A DNA stretch of 64,000 nucleotides from Rhypophila decipiens (lineage: Eukaryota; Ascomycota; Sordariomycetes; Sordariales; Naviculisporaceae): positions 1-64,000 of the forward strand of contig MU858197.1 of NCBI GenBank assembly GCA_033297075.1. The letters are read 5' to 3'. Under the pieces are notes generated by a model, which did no database searches, had not been told where the DNA came from, and saw only the letters and a program-made list of their open reading frames with translations. Positions 54,235 through 64,000 of this stretch are shown here, piece by piece. The stretch's first letter is position 1; the number at the start of each line of letters is the position of its first letter. The position numbers and the translations under genes are program-made.

Positions 54235-55573
54235 ATGCCGGGCGACAACGACATCAAGATCGACGTCTTCAAAGACCTACTTTACGATGCAGTCAGGGAA
54301 CATGGCTCCGAATCGCGGTTGTTCACTCAAAGCGATCTCCTCGACCTCAACGTCATCCCCGATCGAGATGTCCTGCTTCTGGTCAAAGTCGTCCAGGCGC
54401 TCACTGCCGACAAGCTCCTAGTCGCGACCAGAGAGGGGAGCACCCTAGCCTGGAGATGGCGCAGCAGAGAGGAGGCAAAGAAGTGAGTTCTATCACCGAC
54501 CAGCTCAACTCCATGCAGGCAAGCTGACAAGCCACTCCACCAGGTACACATCGTTCCCAAACGACGAGACGATGTTGGTCTACACGGTGATCGACGAGGC
54601 CGGCCGAGACGGCATCTGGAACCGCACAATAAAAAACAAGCTCAAGATGCACGAGTCCCTCGTCAAGAATGCCATCAAGTATCTCGAGACCAAGGGCTTC
54701 ATCGAGCCCATGAAGAATAACGTCGAACACCCAAACAAAAAGATGTACATCAAGGCCAACTTGAAGCCCTCGGAACGAGCCACAGGCGGGCCGTGGTTCA
54801 CCGACGGAGAGCTCGACACGGCCTTTGTGGAGGAGCTCCAAGAATTAGTATTTGACTACATCAAGACGAAGAGCGCCTATCTCTCGACCCACATACCCAT
54901 GTCCGGCGGCGGCGGCGGCGGCGGCGGCGCAACGCGTGCACCGAAGAAGGGTGTGATACGCGGCGCAGCACCTTCTACCACGGCTCCAGGCGAGGATACC
55001 ACCCGTGGTACGAAGCGATCAGCAACCGAGATATCCAACGACTCCTCGCCAATAATGCAAAACTCAGCCCTTCCTCCCCGTTCAGCACCCTCGGCCACAC
55101 CGGCACCAGCGCACACCTCCTCACGCAATGCCAGAAAAGTCTTCCTCCCCTTACCGGCAGGTTACAAGCAGTACCCGACCGTCACCGAGATAGCCCAGTT
55201 AATCGACCGAGCGGGCGTAACAAACAACACGACCCTCAGCGAAGCAGATATCCAACAACTCGTCGACGTGCTAGTCTTTGACGGCCGCGTCGAGCCCATC
55301 AAAGTCAACGGGCGCAAGGGATACAGAGTGACTCGCGCAGTCAAACAAGATACCCAAAGCTTTTCCAAAAGAAGGGAAACCAACCCAGATTGTGTCTCTG
55401 GCGCCCCTCCTATCCCCAACGGCCTCATGGAGGCACCATGCGGTCGGTGCCCAGTCTTTGATATCTGCGTCGAGGGCGGACCTGTGAGCCCGAGTACTTG
55501 TATATATTTCCCCCGATGGTTGGGAATTGAACAGGCGCCTCCTGCGGTGAGTAAGGAGGTTACTGCGTCCTAG
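54235..55573 (+). CDS. rpc34: RNA polymerase III subunit Rpc34 (RPC6/RPC39)
   Basis: The protein has 425 aa from exons 54235-54482 and 54544-55573; the 61-nt intron is GTGAGT...CCAG. Winged-helix 1 spans about 10-80 and winged-helix 2 about 83-160 (DEAGRDGIWNRTIKNKLKMH; ALKYLETKGFIEP-type, here AIKYLETKGFIEPM). A low-complexity linker contains a Gly8-9 run coded by GGC repeats (54905-54928). A third winged helix lies about 300-365 (YPTVTEIAQLIDRAGVTNNT). The C-terminal four-Cys cluster C382-x2-C385-x5-C391-x10-C402 (CGRCPVFDIC) is the Fe-S-binding signature of this subunit. In Pol III it forms the Rpc82/34/31 heterotrimer and contacts TFIIIB during promoter opening. Confidence 0.95.
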
Positions 55574-56284
55574 ATTGGAGGGTATGGAAATGATATTGAA
55601 GGCCAAATTAGAGGGATCAATAGGCCTGGGTTATTCTTAACAAAGACATATTTTCTTTTTCTGTTTCATGGAATTTACCTGGGTCATATAGCATTGCACA
55701 CTGTTCATGGACGTGCTGGATCTCTGGAGCAACGGTGTTTCTGGTCAAACCATGGGGGCATAACAACCGCATTCACATTCTAGACTTGGAGAGTTATTTA
55801 TACCCATTGGCCTCATGTCGGCTTGATGGCCTCCCAGACAGATCGTCTATTGGAGGCAATACCGTTGGTCACAGACCAAGGAGCAAACAATTGCACTTGT
55901 ATCACATAGGATCATGAGCGAAAAACAGAAATGGAGAATAAAAGATTCGTCCCATTGACCAAAATGCGCCTTTTGTTTCCTTCGCACTCCCTCTGGGGCT
56001 TGTTTGTTGCCTCCCCCTTACTATATATATGAGCCACCAATAAGGCAGTTGCTAAACTAGTTTGGACTCTGCTAAGAGATGGATCCCAAGACTGGAAATC
56101 GGCTCGAGAGCAAAGAACAGACAGATCCACCTTGCTTCGGCTCACATACGGTTCAGAATAGAAGACACTCCCACCACACCGCCATGTTGAGATACTAGGA
56201 GATCGCAAAAAGAGCAACTCAGCCAAAGTTCACAGACCCTTTTGTTTCCCAGCGCCGTACCACGTCCTCAAATCATTGAGGAAT
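55574..56284. other. Convergent 3' gap, 0.7 kb
   Basis: Lies between the stop codons of rpc34 (+) and the cyclophilin gene (-). It appears to hold only UTR and spacer. Confidence 0.5.
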
Positions 56285-57478
56285 TTAGACGGTGCCAGAG
56301 TTGACAATGGTGGGCTTCTTGGAGTACTTGATGGCACCGCTGGAGGAGCCAGTGGCCTCAAGAGCGCGAACAATGTTCATGGAAGCATCATCGGCAACCT
56401 CGCCGAAGACGACGTGGCGTCCATCGAGCCAAGAGGTCTTGACAGTGGTGACGAAGAACTGGGAGCCGTTGCTGTGAGAGAGACAAGTTAGCGGCCAGTC
56501 TTTCGGCTAGGGTGTGAAAGCACCACATACGTGTTGGGGCCAGCGTTGGCCATGGAAAGGAGACCAGGGCGGGTGTGCTTGATCTGGAAGTTCTCATCGG
56601 CAAACTTCTCGCCGTAGATGGACTTGCCACCAGTGCCCTATTGATATGCATTTTAGTATATTTGTTCAGACTGGCCAGTCGGGCAAGGGTAATGGCTCAC
56701 GTTGCCACGGGTGAAGTCACCACCCTGGAGCATGAACTCGGGGATGATGCGGTGGAAGGAGGAGCCCTTGTAGCCGTAGCCGTTCTGGCCGGTGCAGAGT
56801 TCCAAGAAGTTACGGGTGGTCTTGGGGACGACGTCGTCGTAGAGCTTGAAGTTGATGCGGCCAGATTGCTCTGTTGGACGCCGGCTAGTTAGCACAATGT
56901 GTTCTGACGTTTTAGGGCTGAAGCGTGGGATGGCGTAGATGCGATCGATGCATGGCAGAACTTCTTTCGCGAGGAGACATGCCGCGAAGAGCTCAGCTGA
57001 GCTGGGAAAAAACTTGACAAGGAGCCCAAGCTGTCTTGGCTGAGGAGCTTCTTGTCAAGGCATCTCAAACGACACCCACGGTATCAAATTGACAAGCGTG
57101 GATGCACAGTGATGGAAGAGAATTGGAAGGAGACCAGAGATTGACTTACGCTTCACCTCACGGGTGGCCTTGCCAGAGGCATCGAGGACCGGGCCCTCCC
57201 ACTCAACGTCGAAAAAGCTGGAGGAGAGCAAGGCAGTGTCAGCCAGAGCTCGCAAGACAATAAACAATCAATCCATGAGGTATCTCGAGGAGGGCTACTT
57301 ACACCTTGGACATGTTGGCGATTTTGGATGCAGAAAAGGCTCGGGCAGCGATTCTGGTAGTGGATTGGAGAGATGATGGCTTGCAGGTCGAAGAGAAGGG
57401 AATAGTTGGAAGATTATGAATGAGGGAGGAGGGTCGAGGGAGAGCAGAGCAATGGCGGGGTAGGAGGGGTCGAAACAT
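56285..57478 (-). CDS. csr-1: Cyclophilin (peptidyl-prolyl isomerase), mitochondrial and cytosolic
   Basis: Five exons: 57478-57303, 57217-57150, 56870-56701, 56637-56531 and 56471-56285, all phase-consistent. From ATG 57478 the product is 235 aa and begins with an Arg/Ser-rich presequence without acids ([20 protein letters not shown]...[10 protein letters not shown]). From the internal ATG 57313 it is a 180-aa cyclophilin ([13 protein letters not shown]). The core carries the catalytic Arg ([16 protein letters not shown]) and the cyclosporin-binding Trp ([14 protein letters not shown]). In Neurospora one gene makes both the mitochondrial and cytosolic cyclophilin, and this gene keeps the same two-start design. 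It catalyses prolyl isomerisation during folding and is the cyclosporin A receptor. Confidence 0.95.
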
Positions 57479-59004
57479 TTTCCGTCGCTGGGAAAGACGC
57501 AAGTTAGCGCACGGGTCGAGCCAATCACGGCCTGCACGCCATGCAGGAATGGGGGGTTGGCTGAGCGGCGGTGCAAAGTGCAAAGTGTGTCCCTGTTCCT
57601 TCTGAGTTGTTCTCCTGAGTCCTGCTTTCTTCTCAACTTGAGCAACGCATCATGGTTGCCCCCTTCACGTGAGGAGAAGAGGGGCTTTGCCCCGCTATTT
57701 GCCTTTGCTGAGATGGTTTTCGCTCCTCCAGTTCGTGTTTTCCAGTCGCAAGAGTAAGACTGCGTCCCAGTCTCCACTCTCCTTGTGTCATTGTCCCCCG
57801 AGCCGAAGGCTTGTCCTCTTTGGGGAAATCATCTCGAGCTTGGGATTGAAGCAAGCGTGGAGCTCTTTGTCGAGCTGGGAAGCTTCCAACAGCAGGAGGC
57901 TTTGGTTAATATTGAGTTGGTGACGACAACAGCGGTTGAGTGAATGCCGCCATCGACCCCTCCAATACGCCTTGCTGGAAAGTGGTCTCTTTGCCATGCT
58001 GTCCGAGCCGAGACGGCAGACCCAGACCCAGCTTGACAGTTGCATCCAGTCTGAGGCAGCAACCAACATGATCGCGAGATTCCCACGTGTACAGTCTTGG
58101 GCATCTGCAGGCTAAAACAACCACCGGACAACTGCCAATTGGTGTGGTTGACAATCCATCGGGGAGTTGTGGCAACTGACAAAGGCTGTTCCAGCTCGTA
58201 CCACGGGGAATTCGGACTCTGTTGCTGGTCGAAGCTCCTGACAAGACTGGGGTCGACTGGGAGCATGAGAGTTCCCGACAAACTTCACAACACAATGTCC
58301 GGTCATTCCAAATGGATCCCTTCTCTCAAGTGAATTGGCCAGGAAGACAGCCAACTGGAAAACACACGTTGTGGGCCATCCACGCAACAGATTGCTTGCA
58401 GGAATCCGTACGAAGCTGCCAGCTCCAAGACTCAGGGGTACGCGAAGGAGACGGGGAAAGGCATGAGAATACACGTACCTTGTTGGTTAATTACACACGT
58501 GTAAAGGAGTTCTAATATAGTACAAGGGAACAAAAGTACAGTTGGAATAGAAAGCAAGAAGAGTGAAGAATGCGGATGATGGGAAATTGTTCGATTCGCA
58601 GTGATGGAAATTGTTCGTCGCCAAATTTTCAAGACAAGCTATCATAGCTCTGCTGGGCACAGGCCACCACAAGCTCGCGCGGTTGCCAGGAAGGTCCTCG
58701 AATGCCAAGCCGATTCATGCATCAATGTGGATGCCTCACAGCCTGAGGCCAAACTTGGAATCGCCAAGGATCAGTCAGCATTTCGTCCCATCCCAAAGTT
58801 CAAGGGGTCTTGGCGTTTCTCCTGAAAGTTGTAAGGTGTCAGGCTGAAGGGCCGCATCCCGATTCCGACTCCCTGATTGAATTTAACGATACGGGCAACA
58901 TCAACCACGACAGACAGCAGCCATCAGCGCTCGAACCCGAAGTCCTACGGAGCGTCTTACCGATTTTGTTTCTTCGTCCTTTTTTTCTCCACACCCTCGC
59001 TACG
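57479..59004. other. Divergent intergenic stretch, 1.5 kb
   Basis: Shared upstream region of the cyclophilin (-) and the ENTH adaptor (+). Short ORFs on both strands lack coding features. A pyrimidine-rich stretch lies just before the ATG at 59005. Confidence 0.5.
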
Positions 59005-60739
59005 ATGGATTTCAACAGCTTGAAGGAGCAGGTGGCCAACATCTCGCTCTACGATATCAAGGCCAGTGTTCGCAAGGTCCAAAATGGTGAGCGCCGAATT
59101 TCATGCGCCCGACCGGCCAGAGTCACCCAGTCACTAATATCTACGTTTCCAATAGCCGTCATGAACTATACCGAGATGGAGGCCAAGGTAGCCACCGTCC
59201 TTCATTCCGTGAGTCGCGAATTCGAGAACTGACAGCCGGCACAGGTGCGGGAGGCCACAAATAACGAGCCATGGGGCGCATCCTCTACAGCCATGCAAGA
59301 AATCGCCAATGGCACTTTCAACTAGTGCGTGAGACGGTCAATTGTTCGTCACAAGGATTACGGCTAACTGGTGCGGTCCCAAAACTAGCCAAACGCTGAA
59401 CGAGATCATGCCCATGATTTACCGCCGATTCACAGAAAAGTCCGCCGAGGAATGGCGCCAGATCTACAAGGCCCTCCAACTTTTAGAATTCCTCATCAAA
59501 CACGGCTCCGAGAGGGTCATCGATGACGCCCGTTCCCACCTCACTTTGCTCAAGATGCTACGCCAGTTTCACTATATCGACCAGAATGGCAAGGATCAAG
59601 GCGTCAACGTCCGAAACCGGGCCAAGGAGCTCGCCGAGCTTCTCGGTGACGTCGAGCGTATCCGGGCAGAACGGAAGAAGGCACGGCAAAACAAGGCGAA
59701 ATACCAGGGCGTCGAGGGCGGCGGTTCCACATTCGGGGGCAGCAGCAGCCGGTACGGTGGATTTGGCAGCGACTCGGGGTACGGCGGTGGCGGCGGTGGC
59801 AGCAGCTCAACCTACGGCGGCTATTCCGGCGGTGTATATGGCGACGGAGGCGGCTTTGGAGGGGAGCAGAGTGATTACCGCGGAACACAATCACACTCGG
59901 AAAAGTTTGAAGAGTACGACGAGTTCGACGAAGGGGAAAAGCCTGCCCCAGCATCCAGCTCTTCCAGAGTTAGCCGAAATACCAGCGAGAGGATCGGCGT
60001 CAAGAAAACGACCGAGCCAGTCAAAAAGAAGGAACCCGAAGTGGATTTGTTCGAGTTCGACGCGCCAGCACCGTCCCTGTCCGCCCCTGTCGCGCCCACA
60101 GCGCAGTCTACCACGTCGTCTTCCGCACTGGCTTCTTTTGGCGGCGCCGCTAATGACGACGACGAGTTTGACGATTTCCAGTCGGCGACACCAGCCACAG
60201 CACCGGCTAGCGCGCTTCCCCCGCCCATCTCTTCCACAACGACGGCCGCCACGCAGTTTGCCGCACCTAAGCCTGTCTCGGCCCCGCAGCAGGCAAACCT
60301 CAGCGGCATGGTTGCCCTGTCGTCCATCTCGCCGGCACCTAGCTCTACTGCCAGCCCCGCCGCTGCTTTCTCTTCCTTCTCTTCCCCACTGAGCGCCACG
60401 ACGATGTCGCCAACGCCCTCGGCTGCAATGAAAGCCCCCGGATACCAGGCTTCAACTCCCAACTATTTTTCAGCGGCGCCTCTGCCATCGGGTTCAGCCG
60501 CTAAGCCAGCTGGCGCGGCCAAGCCAGCGGCTGGCGGTGACGCATTTGGCTCTCTGTGGTCCCAAGCCAGCGCGGGCATCAAGAAGAAGACACCTACGGG
60601 CCCGGGCCCCGCCATTGGCCAGCTGGCAAAGGAAAAGAGCAGCGCGGGTATTTGGGGCGCTGCTGCCCCAGCGCCAGCTGCGTCCAATGCTTCTGGAAGC
60701 AAGCCTCTTGGAAATGGACTAGATGATCTTCTGGGATAA
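59005..60739 (+). CDS. ent3: ENTH-domain clathrin adaptor, Ent3/epsinR-like
   Basis: The protein has 514 aa from four exons: 59005-59086, 59156-59187, 59245-59324 and 59389-60739, with introns of 69, 57 and 64 nt. The 32-nt second exon is confirmed because only this splicing gives the ENTH sequence NYTEMEAKVREATNNEPWG. The ENTH domain covers about 25-155 (FNYQTLNEIMPMIYRRF; KHGSERVIDDARSHLTLLKM; IDQNGKDQGVNVRNRAKELAELL). A Gly/Ser/Tyr-rich linker, acidic Phe motifs (EEYDEFDE; DDDEFDDFQ) suited to GGA or AP-1 ear binding, and a C-terminal DDLLG follow. The MDFNSLKEQVANISLYDIKA start is typical of the Ent3 group rather than plasma-membrane epsins. It acts in clathrin traffic between Golgi and endosomes. 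Confidence 0.93.
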
Positions 60740-63201
60740 GAAAGTTCCGGGGACCAATGAAAGACAGCCGAGGGTGTGCTTGGAGGATCATGAGGATTGT
60801 GCGATGTGGTTGTGCAAGCGTTTGCTGATGGGGGCCGGGGAGGGCCTTGTACTCTGTCAACCTTTCATTCGAAGAGGGCGACAATCTTCAAAGTTGACTA
60901 TGCTGGGCAGGCGTGGGCGTCTCTACTTTTTTTTTCTCGTTCTCGGTAGTAGACAAAACGACTTTTTATGGCTTACATCAGTCTGCATTCTTCAACCTAG
61001 CTCGGGTCTTTCCAAGTCAAAATACTTGCTCCCATTGCTTTACAAAAACTTGGTTGGGTAGCTTGACCAAAAGGGGACATTGTTCGCAGGCAATGGGTTC
61101 GATGTTAGTACAAAATAATTCGCAGATTCTAGCGCAAGTGACTTCCTTTCCTGGCAGGACTCGGGAGTTTGGAATAAGATCGTATCATAAGGCTCAGTCT
61201 GTCAGATGCTGTCAGCGGAAAGGGCAGCATTCCGGATTCCAAACCGAATAGGTGACTAAGACTCGAAATGCAATACAAAAGTTCTGTCCAGATCTTGAGA
61301 CTCCGCCGGCCGAATCTACCCACCCGAAAATGAAACAACCTAGAAGCCGACCGACTCCTTCCGGGCGGGCGGCCGGCCGGCCATGGGCTCCGCACGGCTT
61401 TGTCACAAAAAGTCGCTGCGGTGTTAATTGCCAGGCCGGGCCGCACTTTGGGCCATTTTCCACTCACTTTTCACTCACGTACACAACGCACCCATACGAC
61501 GAGTTGCTGGCTACGGACTCGGAGTCTGTCAGCGTTCTTGCCAAAAATGATGCCCAGCCACCGCTCTGTTATGCTCTCCCATTCACGCTGGCCACCACCG
61601 CCCCACAGGCAAGGCCCGGATGATCTGATCTCATTCACGAACAGAATTTGTGACGACTTCGCTCACCTTGTCTTCTGGTGGTGACTAATTTCCCATAATA
61701 TTCACCATTGTTATGGTCAGCTTGTGAGGGCAAAGGTTCATTTGCCTGAGACCAGGCGTCTTTTCACGCCGAGCCTGGACAACCCAAGAATGCGGACGAC
61801 TTCGTCTCATTGAGCTGATTATCTCATTTTCAGCCCGCAGCTTTTTGTCGCGGAGCAGCAGAGGTTCGCAGAGTCGGTAGAGCCGTGAGAAAATCCGTTC
61901 GCTACTCACTCACTGCAAGTCAAGTTCAAATGCTCTCCAAACCCAATCAATGATCATGATCTACAACTTAATGAGTTTCCCGCCGACGATTCACGAATAC
62001 AGGAAGTATTGGCCATTTTCCACCACCCTACGTACTTGATCTGCCCGTTGCAAGTGCAAACTGACACCCAACAGCAGACAATGCCAGCTAAGAAGTCACG
62101 GCAAGTATGTTAGAGAGACCAACAAACGCAGCAAAGAATTCCTAGATTTCGACATCGGCCTTGGTTGTGCCGAGACGGCCACCCGTTCAGGCAAGCGAGA
62201 GAGATACAGATGGGAAGCTCAGCTATGAAACTTGCCCCATTATCAGTCGTTTGCTTTGCAATGCCCCTACTCCGCGATGCTTTCGCTTGGGTTCTCGCTC
62301 TTGGTGCATTGGCTGTCTTGACAGTTTATGCGTTCTCCCCGGTTGACGGGCGAATTTGCACCTAGCGGACCAGATGATCGATTTCGGCCCCCAACTCGGC
62401 CTCGTTTCCAGCCAGCTCCCTAACAGCCGCACCACCAACAGCAGAGTCGGGTTCTATTTACATCATCAGCAACTGCCACTCCGGTGACGCAGATTGTGGC
62501 GCATGCGCCGAATTTACTTTGATCATCTAACAACCTTCGGCCTCGGCCTGGTCGACGCCAAATCCTGAGACGGAACATGGCCCGACTCAGTACCGTCAGA
62601 GCGGATGTGTTGAAGCCGCTGCTATCTATGTACTTCGCCGTCCAGCTCTGATACTCGAGGCGGATGGGCGTTTGTATGGAAAGTGGGTTGTATTGCCTGA
62701 CATGCTTGAAGACGGTTTGCTTTATATGACCAAGTCGAGTTGCTTGATGGATTGTGTGATCGCCGACCTTTTTTCCATTTCTCCTTTCGTCATTCAATTT
62801 GCTGACTTCGTCTCTTCTTTTCTACTTGATTTCATTGATTGAACAATTTCTACTTTCTCACTTGATACAGTTCTGTCTCCAATACAGGCCGAGACCACCA
62901 TCCCAACGGGGAATCAATCCTTTTCCGCCTGGCCAGCTCGCATATTTCCCACGCTCGGTCTTGTTTTCCAGTGTAGTCTACTCGACTCCTTTCTATTTTC
63001 TCTCTTCTCTTGCTGTTTTCCGACCTTGTTCCTTCAGCTCTCCCATTATTCTATTCTCGCACTTTCATACTAGATCTTCATACCCAGTCCGATCTGGAAA
63101 GAAGATTACATACCACCTATACCAGGGACCAGGGAGTTGATCAAGGCCCCCGTCTGCAGTTGAACTGCGACGAGGCGAGAGGGACCTATCCAACTCCAAA
63201 A
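60740..63201. other. Intergenic stretch, 2.5 kb
   Basis: No gene was found. The left end is the 3' UTR of the adaptor gene. A GC-rich patch with GGCGGCCGGCCGGCC lies near 61370. From about 62800 to 63190 the sequence is rich in CT tracts and is probably the promoter and long leader of the gene at 63202. Confidence 0.5.
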
Positions 63202-64000
63202 ATGAACTACTTTGGTACTACCGCAACGGTAACCACCAACACAGCCAACCCGACAATGTCGTCCTCAGCTCGAACCGCACCCCTCCGAGACACAATGTCC
63301 CTCCGACCGCAGGGCTTCTACGGCTACGCCTTTGTCTTTGCGCGCACCGCAGAGATCATGGCCCTCATCGCGGTAGTCGGCCTGGTCGGCAACTTCATTT
63401 TCATGATGACCAGCTCAAAACAAAGTCCGGCCGCCAGTCTGGTCGTGACGCTGATATTCACCTGCTTTGCCATATTGTGGACGTCCTGCTCTTGGAACGG
63501 CTACAGCAGGCGCTATTTACCCTACGGAGCGACGTGGTTCATTGATGTTTTGTTTCTGGTCCCCTTTGCGACCGTCACGGTGTTGTTGGGATTGCCGCTT
63601 TCCACGACGACCTGTCGCGAGGTCCCGAATGCGAGCTTTTCGTTGAATATACCAGCCGGAGGCAGGATTAGCTTCACGGGCAAAGGCCAGGAGGCTTGTA
63701 TCAAGCTGTTTGCCGTTTGGGGTATATTAATGGGCATTTGTGCTCTGTTCGGCATCAGTGCTGTCTCGGCCGGGTTGTTGCAGCTTGGTGAGAGACAGCT
63801 GGGCGATGCGCTGCAGGATGCGCGGGAACGGGGGGATGTTGTTGTGGGAGGGGGTGGCTTTGGACCACAGCAGACAGCTGGGCAGGTTGAGTTGGGCAAT
63901 TTCAGGCCTGCGCCGCCCAAGTCCCAGGGTTCCTGGGATACTGTCGGGGGCAGTGACAGCGGGAGGAGCCAGGGAGGTTATGGCGGTCCGGACCGTATGC
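63202..64000 (+). CDS. MARVEL-like four-helix membrane protein (3' end cut by window)
   Basis: At least 266 codons are open from ATG 63202 (CAAAAATGAAC) to the window end. The N-terminal 35 residues are Thr/Ser-rich. Four hydrophobic helices follow: AEIMALIAVVGLVGNFIFMM, SLVVTLIFTCFAILWTSCSW, TWFIDVLFLVPFATVTVLLG and FAVWGILMGICALFGISAVS. The C-terminal part, from about residue 215, is Gly/Gln/Ser-rich and polar. The four-helix spacing with short loops and cytosolic ends is that of fungal MARVEL-domain proteins, which sit in plasma-membrane or endosomal microdomains. No intron was needed. The stop codon is outside the window. Confidence 0.7.
   Translation, partial: MNYFGTTATVTTNTANPTMSSSARTAPLRDTMSLRPQGFYGYAFVFARTAEIMALIAVVGLVGNFIFMMTSSKQSPAASLVVTLIFTCFAILWTSCSWNGYSRRYLPYGATWFIDVLFLVPFATVTVLLGLPLSTTTCREVPNASFSLNIPAGGRISFTGKGQEACIKLFAVWGILMGICALFGISAVSAGLLQLGERQLGDALQDARERGDVVVGGGGFGPQQTAGQVELGNFRPAPPKSQGSWDTVGGSDSGRSQGGYGGPDRM

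Noticed and set aside
1..64000. CRISPR array
   Set aside because: No regularly spaced repeats were seen, and the genome is eukaryotic.

Overview
The window is nuclear DNA of a filamentous ascomycete, probably a Sordariomycete and perhaps Sordariales. The genes carry short spliceosomal introns (mostly 55-95 nt, GTRNGT...CTAAC-like...AG). The gene set is typical of such fungi: a HET-domain protein, cellulases with fungal CBM1 tails, a secreted CE1 esterase, HMG-CoA reductase, DHA-type MFS pumps and a single cyclophilin gene with a mitochondrial presequence. The order-level placement is inference. Exon boundaries below were built by hand from splice sites and reading-phase bookkeeping.

Left part (1-18.6 kb), accessory in character: a decayed CorA-like metal-ion transporter, a secreted Kre9/Knh1-like wall protein, a hypothetical protein, a five-helix membrane protein, a HET-domain protein (902 aa) and a large protein joining an alpha/beta-hydrolase fold to TPRs. 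The last two, with the HeLo-like/coiled-coil protein at 31-33.7 kb, resemble the building blocks of fungal allorecognition and NLR proteins but are arranged without an NB-ARC/NACHT domain.

Middle part (18.8-38 kb), secretion and genome turnover: a secreted thioredoxin-reductase-like flavoenzyme, a broken membrane-protein relic, a tRNA-derived SINE-like element, a GH6 cellulase, a tandem pair of small membrane-protein genes (one intact, one frame-broken), a six-cysteine secreted protein, a CE1 esterase with CBM1, the HeLo-like protein, an open frame interrupted by one TAA codon, and a DHA2 MFS transporter.

Right part (39-64 kb), mostly housekeeping: HMG-CoA reductase (sterol/isoprenoid pathway), nicotinamidase (NAD salvage), the co-chaperone Sti1, an MFS transporter, RNA polymerase III subunit Rpc34, a dual-targeted cyclophilin, an Ent3-type ENTH adaptor and a MARVEL-like membrane protein that runs off the end. 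A second copy of the SINE-like element lies at 47.1-47.3 kb. The most novel observation is this element pair: different tRNA-like heads share a two-hairpin tail whose second stem differs in sequence but keeps its pairing.
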